The notes under the pieces were generated by a model. That model had not been told where the DNA came from, searched no databases, and saw only the letters and a list, made by a program, of their open reading frames with translations. A stretch of DNA of 64,000 nt, taken from contig JANUWF010001491.1 in the NCBI GenBank assembly GCA_026120185.1, positions 3,906,001-3,970,000 of the forward strand, in the 5' to 3' direction. Below, piece by piece: positions 21,236-32,162 of the stretch (positions are counted from its first letter, which is position 1; every line of letters begins with the position of its first letter). The position numbers were made by a program, and so were the translations under genes. The DNA comes from Voacanga thouarsii. Lineage: Eukaryota; Streptophyta; Magnoliopsida; Gentianales; Apocynaceae.

Positions 21236-22762
21236 TGATAGGAGCTAAATTAGTCATGTTTTTTCTAATTATTTGAGGCTCTTTTGTGATATATTTTGTT
21301 CAATAACTAGTCATATTCCTTCATATTTGATATTTTACCCTTGGAAAGGTATTTTGTTCATTATTTCAGATTTTAGGGGTAAAACAAAGCAAAAACATCG
21401 CAAAAACAGAACCAAGGAGGCGCCGGATAGGGCATAGGAACCAGTGCCAGCTATATGCTAATGACATGAACTTCGAAGCGACAAAAAATTATTGAAACAG
21501 ACTGGGACAAAATTGGCGCGGGCTCTAGTAGCCAAGGCGACACCGGCTGCACTCTGGACAACATTGTGTTGAAATTAAGAAAAAATCGGCAAACAACGGA
21601 AGAAGCAGAACACAACCGACGCCAGCTCCAGCAACTAAGGCGGCGCCGGCTGTGCTATGAGGAAAAGACGAGACTTTGAATTTTGCACGCGGTTTTTGGT
21701 AATTTGCAGAATTTTAGTATCTTCCTACTTTTACTCGGTCAAGAACCTTACACCAACAAGTTTAGGCACTTCCTAAGCCTTTAAATAGATGGAAAACACA
21801 AGGGAAAAAGAGAGAATTCATAGATTATCATAGAAAATCACTCAAATTAAAGGAGGAATTCTTCAATTGAAGGAGTGTTATGCAAAAAGGTCTTCAAAGG
21901 AAGAAGAATGAGGTTTGTTTATGAGTGCTTTCTTTTACTTTGTTTTCTTTTTCTTGAACAATGATATCTTAATTATTTTATTGTAATTCGACATTATTTT
22001 AGATATTCATGATTTTTAAAGTTATTTGATCTTTTGATTAATTGATTGTTCTTCTTGGTATTTAATTACTTGAGCGTATTACGAGATTATTTGGTTGTTT
22101 CTTTCCATTAACTTGCTTGGAAAAGGGGTTGATGGTGGTTTTAATTAAGTAGTTTCATATTTGTTGTCTCTTAATTTGCTTGGAAAAGAGGTTAATTGCT
22201 AAGTATTGGTAATTAAAGGTTAATTGATGTCTGCCAAGAATGGATTCATTGGTTGATTTCATGTTTTAAGTTCGCCAGGAATAAAAATTTAATTAAAGAA
22301 TTGTGGTTAATGCATCTTTTGGGTGAATTAGTTGAGACAGGAATGCGATGCTAATTTATCTAGAAGGTAGTGATTTCATGGATTGGAAAAGAAGTGAGTC
22401 TATATTAATCGTTCACGATGCCAAGAGAATAATGAGTTATGATAAAGATTTGGTCCTTTAAGGTCATATTTGTCGAAATAATGGTTTGAGTGATATAATT
22501 CTCCATCCTTGACATGTATATATTTTTATTTTATTTTGGTTTTATTTTATTTCGTTTTAACTTTGTTGAGTCAGTTTAACAATGAAAGAAAAGGAATTAA
22601 TGTATACTTGTTCCTTGAGGATCGACACTCGTTTAAACCCTATGAAATGTTAATGATGAGTACGCTTGCTCATATGTGTAATTTGGGGTTAACGTTTTAA
22701 TTTAAACTTGATTGGGAATGTGCTTAGTTTTTATATGATTTTTATACCAAAATCCAAACACA
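21236..22762 (+). repeat. 3' LTR of ATH
   Basis: Starts TGATAGGAGCTAAATTAG at 21236 and ends CCAAACACA near 22762. Colinear with the 5' LTR, with scattered substitutions and small indels. The three paired GC-rich motifs recur at 21415-21660. The TATA box is altered. Confidence 0.85.
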
Positions 22763-23094
22763 TCAGCCCACCTAATTAATGAAAAGCTTAAGAAGATAAA
22801 TTGAAATACTTTTCTTAATATTATATAATATATAAAATATAATATTTCTTTATCAAATATAATATATATAAAATAGATTATTTCTTACTATATAAAATAC
22901 ATTATATATAAAATAGAATATTTCTTATTAAATTAAATAGAAATATAATATATATTTTTATCAAATATATTTTGCATAAAATATTCATTCATAAATAATG
23001 ACTACAAAAGAAAATAGCTTTATGAAATTTAAGAAAATTCTCAAAAGATCACAAAGATAGTAAAATAAATCTCTTACCAATGCAGGATATTACA
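22763..23094 (-). repeat. Solo LTR X, right part, possibly with the end of the D-type LTR
   Basis: Ends GGATATTACA at 23094; the complement TGTAATATCC resembles the TGTAATACC start of the G LTR at 55255. Bases 22800-22960 are low-complexity, with several TATAAAATAGAATATTTC-like units. The boundary between the D-type LTR and X is not resolvable by eye. Confidence 0.5.
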
Positions 23095-23099
23095 CATAT

Positions 23100-23970
23100 A
23101 ATTCAATGATGTTGTCCAGGCAAACTCTTTTTTATATGGTTTATGTTCTCCTCATAAATTAGGATATAGAGTTTTATCAAAATGACAATCAGCAAATTTT
23201 GATGTGAATATATCACATGTCAATGGTCCAATATATCTAATTATAGAAGGAGAATTATATCTAACATATATCCCTAATTTTCTTTGAGGATCTATTTTGG
23301 TACGTTGATTTGGCGCTATTAGTATATATACAACATATCCAATAATTCTCAAATGAACAATATTTGGCTCTGAACTAAAAGCCAACTACAAGGAAAAGAA
23401 TTTGTGATAACTTATTGGCCTTAGACGCACAAGTGATGCAACAAGTAAAATAGTATGTCTCCGAGTAGACGTGGGGAGATTTGTTCTCATTAATAATGGT
23501 TTAACAATTAATAGTAATTTTTAATGAATGATTCGACTAGACCATTTTGAGTATGAACATGAGTTACTGGATGTTTAATAGTAATACTAGTCGACATGTA
23601 ATAAGCATCAAAGGCTTGGAAGGAATATTCTCCAACATTATCTAGACTGATTCTTTTAATAGGATAATCTAAAAATTGCACTCTTAAGCAAATTATTTTG
23701 GCAAGCAATATCGCAAACACCAGGTTTAGAGTTGATAATAAACTAACATGCGACCATTGGATCAATGCATCAATTAAAACTATAAAATATTTGAATTGGC
23801 CACATAGTGGATGAATTGGTCCACATATATCACAATGAATTCTTTCTAAAAATGCTGAAGACTGAACTCCACTTTTGTTGGAGATGGTTTAATAACTAAT
23901 TTCCCATAAGAATATGTAGCATATGAAAATTTATCTGATGCTAAAATTTTTGAACTTTTCAAAGGATGAC
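23100..23970 (-). pseudogene. Copia integrase of element B, second fragment
   Basis: Minus-strand pieces read HPLKSSKILASDKFSYATYS (zinc-binding region, 23890-23965), DNVGEYSFQAFDAYYMS with ITIKHPVTHVHTQNGLVE (core, 23508-23765), and SSEPNIVHLRIIGYVVYI with LTCDIFTSKFADCHFD (C-terminal part, 23152-23385). All align with A at 43890-44700. The HTQNGLVES motif holds the catalytic Glu. Several blocks are in different frames. Coding meets solo LTR X at 23099/23100 and element G at 23970/23971. Confidence 0.85.
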
Positions 23971-24713
23971 TATAACACCCCACTACACATGAACCCAAAA
24001 AGGGCGAGGATGTCGCCCCTCTAGTGGATTAGGTGTTTTTATATCTAGGAAAATAGCAAAACTAAAATTGAAATAAACAAAATCTTATTACAAGGAAAAA
24101 TATTATCTACAAGTCTCTCAATCCAAATAAAATATAACAATTCTTAGGACAAGAACAAAATCTAGAGAATGAATACAACTATTTTCTATTAGTACCCGAC
24201 CTTCTTTAAGCTAGCAGATCCTAAAATATGGCATCAAAAGTAGTGTGAGAAATACATCTCAATGAGTCTTGTGTGTGCTTTTGTTTTGAGTCAAAATAGA
24301 CTTCATGAATGTACTTTGAATTCATTTCTCAACAGTTGACTGCAAGTCAAACATTTTTTCATAAACAACAGTGAGTGGTGTTTATCATAGTTGAGACAAA
24401 ATCACAATAGAATGTAACATACAAAAACCACTCAAAAATGAATGGGCTATGAAACCTTGCATCATAGCCTTACCATGAAACCCCATATTATGACAAATAC
24501 TGTAAAATCCTGCATCACAGTGAAGTGGGTGTATGGCCCATTGGGTAAAATACTCATCTATCTTTTACCCTAACTTATTAAATGTCCATCCCAGAATAAC
24601 AGCCCACCTAGACTATGGTACTAGCTTAGACCGGCCTGACCTACAAGAACTGTCACATTTTCCAAATTGAGCTCATTTCTTAGAGATAGCCTTCTACTGA
24701 GAGACTTGCCCTA
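23971..24713 (-). repeat. 3' LTR of gypsy element G, piece 1 of 4 (terminal end)
   Basis: Starts TATAACACCCCACTAC at 23971 (TG decayed to TA), the complement of a T-family LTR 3' end. It includes the block GGGCGAGGATGTCGCCCC and three imperfect copies of an ATGAAACC-type unit at 24448-24512. It is inverted relative to 12017-15573 and 60190-63054. Interrupted at 24714 by F, with target copy cccta at 24709-24713. The left flank atgac (23966-23970) is G's presumed target copy in B. Confidence 0.85.
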
Positions 24714-25687
24714 TGATAGGAATTGTCCCAAGCATGAAGACCAATCTAAAGAAGGGGGAAGGAGGACAAAAACACAATACATACCTCTATAGGTGAAGCT
24801 CCTTTTTAAGAGACTTCAAGGTACATTTCAAGATTTCAAGCCAAGAATGAAGAAGGTTGTCAAGCAATAGATGATTAAAGAAGGGCCAATAAGATCAAAG
24901 CTTGGACAACAATTGGTATGGAGGGACAAAGGAGTGCAAGAGGAGGCTGAAAAGACAAGAAAAGCAAGGTGTGATGAGGGCAAAATGCACCTAGCACTGG
25001 GTACACTAGTACACTTGGCCAGGTCCACACTGGAACAACATTGTTCCATTTGTAGATCACACCTAGTGCCAGGTCACTCTGGGCAACGCCTTGTTTTGCT
25101 GATTTTTCTTGTTTTGTTTTATTTTGTTTCGAATTTAATTCCCACAACTTTTAACTTGTAATAGGTATATTTTAGACTTACTTAGGAGATGAATGCTTGA
25201 GATTACATTTTCCATTTGCTAGGTTTAATTTGTTATCTTTATATATGCCTTTTTACTCTTGTAATAGTAAGTTTTTAGAGAATTAGAATATTTTAGTAGA
25301 GAAACCAAATTCTCTCTAGAGGAGAGTGTGTAAGGGGTGATTTCCATTCAAGACCAAATCAAAGGGTTTAGTTCCACCTTTGATTCCATGTCTCTAAACT
25401 TCAAAGGGATAATTTAAATCTCTTTCTCTATTCTTAGGTGCTAGTGTTCTCTCTAGTGTTCTTGATAGGTTGGGTTTTTGGGCACCTTCAAATTCCATCT
25501 TTTTGTTCTAATCTCTTAATAGATTAGAGTATTTAGGTATTTTGAAGTAGGCTAGATTCACCAATTCTTATTGGGTTAAGTGCATTTGCATTTAGTTCAT
25601 TTGTGTGTGTGAATTTGGTAGGAAGTTGGGTGACCAACTCTAGAGTTCTTCAAAATCAAAAGGCTTCCGCATTTTTAGCTCGTATCA
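24714..25687 (+). repeat. 5' LTR of F
   Basis: TGATAGGAATTGTCCC to GCTCGTATCA, colinear with 28019-29002. At 24985-25070 it holds GC-rich motifs (CACCTAGCACTGGGTACACTAG) comparable in place to the CCGGCGCCGG motifs of other families. Confidence 0.9.
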
Positions 25688-25691
25688 AAAG

Positions 25692-25702
25692 TGGTATCAG
25701 AG
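25692..25702 (+). other. Primer-binding site of F (initiator tRNA-Met)
   Basis: TGGTATCAGAG, a perfect match to the common plant copia/gypsy tRNA-Met primer site, four bases after the LTR end. Confidence 0.85.
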
Positions 25703-26501
25703 TAAGATTGTGTTGATTTTAATCAATACAACTTTCTTTAGGCAAGGTACAAATTTCTTCAAGAACTTGTTAAAATTTTCAGATTTTCGTCACTTATTTT
25801 GGGGCTATTTTTAAATGCTTAGAACTTTAAATTGTGCCATGGGTTTGTTGTAAAAGTGAACCTACATGTTTAATTGATGGTTGGGTAGCTATTTGAAGTG
25901 TTAAAGTGCAGAAAATTTGAAATTTATTGAGCATATTTGCTACAAGAATTTCTGGACACAACAAATCCCGTAACTCATCTTCATGCTAATTTTGGGGGCT
26001 ATAAAATTCAAGTTTTTCTTATGTTCTTGCTTCGAAATTGTTCCTTGATGTTAGTATAATCATTGGGGAGTAACTTTTCTTGTGATTCTTGAGTTTGTGA
26101 GTTGTTACAAGTGTGAAAATTTTGAAACCCCTTGAGTTATGAGGTTGCACCTTAAGTGTTTGATATATTACATCAATGACTTATGAATGCTTATACATGA
26201 CTATCTCAAGCTTCCATTCATGAACTACATTATCTCATAGCATAGTAGATTGTTCTTAGTGAAGTAAATATTTCTTGTAGCCACTAGAAAGTTTGTTTCT
26301 CTTTGAATTAGTCTTGAGCTTGGGAAGCACTTGAGTGGATTGAAAAAAAGGCAAGAGGGTGAGCTCATTGTTGTAAAAGCCAAAGAAGAGTGTAAACACG
26401 AGGGTTGAGTGACATTGATTGAGTGCTAAACACGTGAGGGTGTGAAGTGAGGAACTTTTTTTAATGTATTTTTCTACTTAAAATTTCTCTTTAAACAAAA
26501 A
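25703..26501 (+). other. Untranslated leader of F
   Basis: About 800 bp of AT-rich sequence without a domain-bearing frame. Confidence 0.5.
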
Positions 26502-26969
26502 ATGGCTTATGAGAGTTCATATGATTCATCTTTTATGAGTGCTCAAGGTAAAGTAAGTAATTACTATGAAATGTCATGTTCAAGTAGAGGAGAATGTGAC
26601 GACTATAATAAGAAAGAAAGGGACTGTGAAGAATGTGAAGATAATTGTGAATTGTTGAATGATTGTGATGAGGAGCAAAGTACTAGTGGAGATAGAAATG
26701 GTGGATGTCAAAAGGGAAGCTATAAGTGCATAGACTATGAGAGTGATGGATTTCTTATGGGAGGACCTCCAAAGAGAGCAAAGGATAGATTGCAAAATTA
26801 TTCAAATAATAGAGTGCAAAAGAGGAAGGAGTATGAGTGCTCTAATTGTTGGAGAAAAGGCTATTACTTTTACAATTGTCCTAATAGCCACAATGGAGGA
26901 AGGATAAGTAGTAAGTTAGTTGAAGTTCCACCTATAGACACACCAAAGCTACTTATCCCAACAAATTGA
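26502..26969 (+). pseudogene. Gag-derived frame of F
   Basis: A 155-residue open frame from ATG 26502. The N-terminal two thirds is rich in Cys, Asp and Glu (NKKERDCEECEDNCELL). Residues about 113-126 form a CCHC-like knuckle, CSNCWRKGYYFYNC, in which the zinc-binding His is Tyr. This position before a protease domain and the knuckle point to the gag C-terminus. The capsid region is not recognisable. It is uninterrupted but short, so translation is possible yet unproven. Confidence 0.6.
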
Positions 26970-27249
26970 CACCTAGGAGATTTTATGGGGCATAAGGTGA
27001 TAAACGAAGACATGTGAATGTTGAGAAACAACCACAAAGGAGAGTAGACCTAAAGTAAACAGCTCATGCCAACCCTCTCCTTAATCAATCAAGAGATGTG
27101 GGAAATAAAAAAATTGGAGGGGTTGGAATAGGTAGTAAAGGAGGAATGGTGATTGAGCTAATTTGTCCATTGATTGGAGTAGCCAGAAGAGATGGGAATG
27201 CTTGTGAAGGTAAAGTAGGAGATGAGATGCAAAAAGAAAATATTTTCTT

Positions 27250-27616
27250 TTGAAGGTGTCTTATCAAGGAAAAATCATGTAGTGTCCTTATTGATAGGAG
27301 AAGTTGTAAAAGCTTCATTAGTGCTACATTGGTGGAAGAATTGGAGTTAGAAACCTTAAAACACCCTAGTCCTTACAAGCTTCATTGGTGGAATAATTGT
27401 GGAGAAGTGAAGGTGAACAAGCAAGCCATGATTGAATTTGACATGCGAGGATACCATAATGAAGTGTTATGTGATGTATATCCCATGCATGTTAGGCATA
27501 TTTTGTTGGGGAGACCTTGGATGTTTGATAGGGATTTAGACCACAAGGGGAGGGACAACACTTATACTTTGAAGAAAGATGGAAAAAAAATTCATTTTAG
27601 TTCCCTTATCCTCTAG
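27250..27616 (+). pseudogene. Retropepsin-like protease domain of F
   Basis: Reads CSVLIDRRSCKSFISATLVE, then ETLKHPSPYKLHWWNNCGEV and CDVYPMHVRHILLGRPWMFD, the pattern of the plant gypsy protease domain. The active site normally D-G/S-G reads D-R-R, so catalysis is unlikely even though the fold residues (ILLGRPW) survive. A frameshift near 27285 in a run of A separates it from the upstream frame. After the domain the frame shifts again to the charged region. Confidence 0.8.
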
Positions 27617-28018
27617 TGAGGTTTTGAAAGATCAAAATATTTTGAGGGAGAATGAAAACAAAAGGAGAGAGAAGAAAGAAGTGGAAAAAATTGAGAGAAA
27701 AGAAGCTGAGAGAAAAGAAGAAGAGGTGAAAACAAAAAAAGAGGTTAGGGATAAAGAGGAGAAAGGGAAAAGAGAAAAAGAAGAAAATAGAATAACCACT
27801 TCAAATTTGAGAGAAAAAGAACTGAGTGACAAACAAGGAGGTGAGAAAAGAAAAGAGAGTGGAGGTAAAATGAGAAGGAAAATGTGGGTGGTGAAAAGAG
27901 AAAACAATGAGCATGGCAATGTTCAAAAGACTATATTTTTGCCTTCACCCAAAAATCCTTGTTTAAATTTTTATGTAGGTGACCATTCGAGGACAAATCA
28001 TCACAAAGAAGGGGGAAA
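27579..28018 (+). pseudogene. Charged Lys/Glu-rich tail of F pol remnant
   Basis: Starts in an overlapping frame with LVPLSSSEVLKDQ, which follows the protease in related gypsy polyproteins. Then about 70 residues are almost all Glu, Lys and Arg (EKIERKEAERKEEEVKTKKE), predicted coiled coil, ending with a stretch that runs into the LTR. RT would normally begin here; it has been replaced or lost. The opposite-strand open frame is a mirror of this low-complexity tract. Confidence 0.6.
28005..28018 (+). other. Polypurine tract of F
   Basis: AAAGAAGGGGGAAA immediately before the 3' LTR start at 28019. Confidence 0.8.
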
Positions 28019-29002
28019 TGATAGGAATCGTCCCAAGCATGAAGGCCAATCTAAAGAAGGGGAAAGGAGGACAAAGACACAATGCACGCCTCATGGCTGA
28101 AGCTCCTTTTCAAGAGTCTTCAAAGTGCATTTCAAGATTCCAAGCCAAGGATGAAGAAGGTTGTCAAGCAATGGAGGATTAAAGAAAGGCCAAGAAGTTC
28201 AAAGCTTAGACAACAATTGGTATGGAGGGCCAAGAGGTGGCTAAAAAGACAAGCGAGGTGTGATGAGGGCAGAATGCACCTGGCACCAGGTACACTAGTA
28301 CACCTAGCGTTAGGTCCACACTGGAATAGCATTGTTCCGTTTGCAGATCATACCTGGCCAGGTCCACAAGTACACCAGGCGCTAGATCACTTCAGGCAAT
28401 GCCCTATTTTGCTGATTTTTCTTATTTTCTTTTATTTTATTTCAAATTTAATTCCTACGACTTTTGACTTGTAATAGGTATATATTTAGACTTACTTAGG
28501 AGATGAATGGTTGAGATTATATCTCTAATTTGTTAGGTTTAGTTTGTTATTTTTATATATGCCTCTTTACTCTTGCAATAGTAAGTTTTTAGAGAATTAG
28601 AATATTTTTGGTAGAGAAACCAAATTCTCTATAGAGGAGAGTATGTAAAGGGTGATTACCATTCAAGACCAAATTAAAGGGCTTAGTCCCACATTTGATT
28701 CCATGTCTCTAAACTTCAAATGGATAATCTAAATCTCTTTCTCTATTCTTGGATGCTAGTGTTCTATCTAGTGTTCTTAATAGGTTGAGTTTTTGGGTGC
28801 CTTCAAATCCCATCTTTTTGTTCTAATATCTTGGTAGATTAGGGTATTTAGGTGTTTTGAAGTAGGCTAGATTCACCAATTCTTATAGGGTTAAGTGCCT
28901 TTGCATTTAGTTCATTTGTGTGTGTGAATTTGGTAGGGAGTTGGGTGACCAACTTTAGGGTTCTTCAAAATCAAGAGGCTTTCGCGTTTTTAGCTCGTAT
29001 CA
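28019..29002 (+). repeat. 3' LTR of F
   Basis: TGATAGGAATCGTCCC to GCTCGTATCA, 984 bp. It differs from the 5' LTR at scattered positions and by a small insertion near 28355-28375 (CAGGTCCACAAGTACACCAGG) in the GC-rich motif cluster. Confidence 0.9.
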
Positions 29003-29329
29003 CCCTACCTTTTAAAGGTTAGTCCTAGTGGCCTACTTTTATCAAGTGCTCAATGCTTCATTATGTTGTTCAAGATCTAAGTCTTAATGTAAACACTTTT
29101 AACAGTTTGGTCAAGCAAGCATGGTTTCCAAATAAATTATTGTAATTTTGTTTTTAAAAAAAGTGATTTTCCATTTAAACCCTTGTTTGTGTAAAAGTCT
29201 TTAGTGTGAAATAAACAAACTTGCATTCCAAATAAGCAAATTATTGAGATAACATTCATGTCACATATGACTTGCAATTTAGAGCTTTAGTACCAAATAA
29301 TTAATAAAAGGACTTACTTGGTAAGTTCA
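29003..29329 (-). repeat. 3' LTR of G, piece 2 of 4
   Basis: Begins with the second cccta target copy and continues the LTR up to gttca (29325-29329), the target copy of E. AAGTAAGTCC on the minus strand matches 61980-61990 of the plus-strand T-family LTR. Confidence 0.75.
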
Positions 29330-31034
29330 TGTTGGGTATCTCAGGCTCGTATCCTATACGGCGTAGCGGAAAATAAAACAAGATACCCTTCCAGGACCCA
29401 TCTATGTGTGGAAAACAAGACATAATGAGGGTAAAGGTAACAGCTTTTACCTTTGCGTGATCATCCGAAGAACAACATTTCTTCTCTAAGTTGAGGCGCG
29501 ATCCAGCAATCCTCATGATCAACCTCCACGTGAGTTGAACGTCTAACCACTATAATCACAGTGTGTGATTATCTCTAACAGTAATCCACACAGAGGAATA
29601 CTCGCGCACCAAATTTCCGTGCTAGCAGAAAAAGGATGGCGGCTAGGGTTCAAGATCAAAATCGAGAGAGAGAAGAAGAAGATTTTCGTGACTGTTGTTT
29701 TTGTGTGTTGTTCAGCTATTAGCTAGGGTTTTTCGTGTGTTATTAGCTACTATATATCACATGAATTTCCCTTCCCAAAATTGAGAATTCTAATCCTATT
29801 AGAATTCCCTAATTGTAATTGGAAACATCAAGTTCTCATAATTACAACTTGTACCACAAATTATAACTAATTATAATTTATCCACAATAATTTTTCTTTC
29901 TCTCAATTAACCCCACAATATTATCAAATAACATCTTGAATATATAATCCTCTATTGTGTGTGACTTATTAGGTTTCCCAGCCAATTAGTAGAGAACATG
30001 AATTAATCCAAACGTCTTTGAGATTAATAATCCATAATTAATTAGAATTAATCCTATTAATTCTAATCATGATTGGTTTATTAATTCATCAATTAATAAA
30101 CTCATATTCCCAGATCATGAGCGGTATCTAACAACACATCATGACCACCCAAGAGTCTAGGAAGTCAAGTGGCTTGACATGAATCCTTCAATAACAAACT
30201 TCAGTGCAATCAACTCCTTTCACCATACAATATCTCATTCGATTTGGAGTACAAAATTAGTGCCAACTCCCTCCAAAATTAATTTTGGCCCGAATACAAT
30301 AGTACTTGTACCAGGAAACTACTACTCTAGATGTGTATTAATTGGAACTGTTTCCAATACACAATTGCCTTGGCCAAGGACTTTCGAGTAGTAATTTCTA
30401 CAAGTGGCCGTGAGATATTCGCCCCTACTATTAGGAGTGGTGAATCCTTTATTAACCCTCTCAACTACTTTCATTTACCTCACCATGTACCAAATATCCA
30501 TCCCATAGGTGGCCCTCGATCGAGCTCCGTAGATTGGAATCAAAGTACAAGGCTCAGCAAACAAAGTACCTTGGAGATCTCAAGTCTAAGGATACTTGCA
30601 CGTTTGCTATATTGGGATTATATCACTGGCACAAAATAGTTATCCATGTGATTATCTCAAAATTAGGTCATCCAATGAACTTGTTCCATTAACAAGCATC
30701 CATGTGTTAGCTTTGAGTATCTCAATACTCATGGTTATGAGAACCACCACCTGATCAAATCAGGAAGTCTAACACATGCTAGTCTTAACGTATTAATGAT
30801 GTCCTATCTCATTAATATTATGACTAGGGACTATTCAAGTACTAACACCATCCAGTGTAGTAGGAATCTCATATCATGATTTTCTTAACACAGTGTTGTA
30901 CTAGGGACTTTATCGAATTGTTATATTACTTAAAGTAAACAAAAGAAACTGTAAGATAAATAATGCCTTTCTATTAAAATAAAATGTGTTATATATAATG
31001 TACAAGTGATTGTCTCTGGGGCATAACACTAACA
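29330..31034 (-). repeat. 3' LTR of E
   Basis: TGTTGGGTATCTCAGG to CATAACACTAACA, 1705 bp, colinear with 38453-40169. A TATATA-like stretch lies at 29750-29758. Plus-strand open frames at 30179-30639 recur in the other LTR only because LTRs are copies. Confidence 0.92.
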
Positions 31035-31046
31035 AACTCCCACTTG
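31035..31046 (-). other. Polypurine tract of E
   Basis: On the minus strand CAAGTGGGAGTT directly precedes the LTR start TGTTAGTGTTATGCC. Confidence 0.8.
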
Positions 31047-31054
31047 CACTAGTG

Positions 31055-32162
31055 CTAATCATTCATGTATCTAATACCGAATGACTCAACATGACAATCA
31101 TGTTTCTTGTGGGATAGTGCTTCCGTAAGTGGGTCAACTATGTTCTCATCCGTGGGAACTCTCTCTATCTTTGCATCATTCCTATCTATGACCTCCCGGA
31201 TTAGATGATAGCATCGCAGTACGTGTTTGGATTGTTGGTGAGACCGTGGCTCCTTTGCTTGTGCAATGGCTCCGTTGTTGTCACAATACAAAGTTATTGG
31301 ACCAACAATACTAGGAACCATACCCAGTTCCGTCACGAACTTCTTGATCTAAATAGCCTCCATAGCTGCTTCAGAAGTAGCTATGTACTCAGCTTCTGTC
31401 GTAGAGTTGGCAATAGTCTCTTGTTTGAAACTTTTCCAACTTATTGTCCCTTTGCACAATGTAAACACGTAGCCGGATTGTGATTTGAAATCATCTTTAT
31501 CAGATTGAAAACTGGCATCAGTATACCCGTTTATTTTCAAATCACTTTCTCCATATACTAAGAACATATCTTTAGTCATTCGTAAGTACTTAAGGATGTT
31601 CTTTACAGCCGACCAATGACCCTCACCAGGGTCGGATTGGTATCTGCTCGTCAAACTGAGAGCACAAGATACATCGGGCCTAGTACATATCATAGCATAC
31701 ATGATAGATCCAACTGTCGAGGCATATGGAATCTTATTCATGTGATCCCTTTCAACTTGTGTCTTGGGAGACATCGACTTTGAAAGGCTTACACCATGTG
31801 ACATGGGCAAGAATCTCTTTTTGGATTGATCTATGCTAAACCTCTTTAGCACTTTATCTATGTATGTTAACTGTGAAAGACCAAGCAACCTTTTGGATCT
31901 ATCTCTATAGATCTTTATTCCAAGAATATAGGTTGCTTCACCAAGGCCTTTCATGGAGAATTGTTTGGACAACCAAATTTTAACCGTTTGCAAGATAGGT
32001 ATATCGTTTCCTATTAGCAATATGTCATCTACATAAAGCAGTAAGACAATGATTGCATTCCAATTAACCTTCTTGTATACATAAGGCTCATCCATATTTT
32101 GAATGAAACCAAACTCTTTGATTGTTTCATCAAAATGGATATTCCAACTCCTAGAAGCTTGC
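31055..32162 (-). pseudogene. E reverse transcriptase (C-terminal half) and RNase H
   Basis: The 248-residue open frame 31349-32095 contains the RT active site LLLYVDDILLIGND with both Asp, the connection MKGLGEATYILGIKIYRDRS, and the start of RNase H (INGYTDASFQSDKDD, then ISWKSFKQETIANSTTEAEY) with catalytic Asp and Glu. A stop at 31346-31348 splits off the C-terminal 93 residues (YCDNNGAIAQAKEPRSH, then VPTDENIVDPLTEALS), also RNase H. A frameshift near 32100-32165 separates it from the upstream RT. Catalytic residues look intact; the frame does not. Confidence 0.92.

Larger units (their letters stand above)
10473..22762 (+). mobile_element. Athila-like non-autonomous gypsy element (ATH)
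   Basis: Plus-strand element with two colinear LTRs of about 1.53 kb, a tRNA-Asp-type primer site, an Athila-type gag, a second reading frame with a plant-transposon-type domain, and a polypurine tract. No protease, RT, RNase H or integrase is present in about 5.7 kb of internal sequence. It therefore resembles a large non-autonomous derivative needing pol from a relative. A 3557-bp solo LTR sits inside its primer site. Target duplications are not clear at either end. Confidence 0.8.
24714..29002 (+). mobile_element. Non-autonomous gypsy element F, complete with TSD
   Basis: 4289 bp bounded by TG and CA and flanked by a perfect cccta duplication (24709-24713, 29003-29007). Two LTRs of 974 and 984 bp, a Met-tRNA primer site, a gag-like frame with zinc-knuckle remnant, a protease-like domain and a charged C-terminal frame, then a polypurine tract. 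There is no RT, RNase H or integrase in 2331 bp of interior. The protease wording resembles plant chromoviruses of the Reina type; that assignment is inference. Confidence 0.9.

Noticed and set aside
22763..22800. Target duplication of ATH
   Set aside because: No 5-bp match between the flanks (around gtcat/tcatt and tcagc), and the left LTR start is worn.
26502..26969. Host zinc-finger gene
   Set aside because: It lies inside TSD-bounded element F directly upstream of a retropepsin-like domain; better explained as gag.
27632..27919. Ser/Phe/Leu-rich antisense ORF
   Set aside because: Mirror of the Lys/Glu-rich tract on the plus strand.
30179..30639. ORFs repeated at 39302-39738, apparently conserved
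   Set aside because: They are the two LTRs of one element; similarity reflects copying, and no stop-free selection can be inferred.
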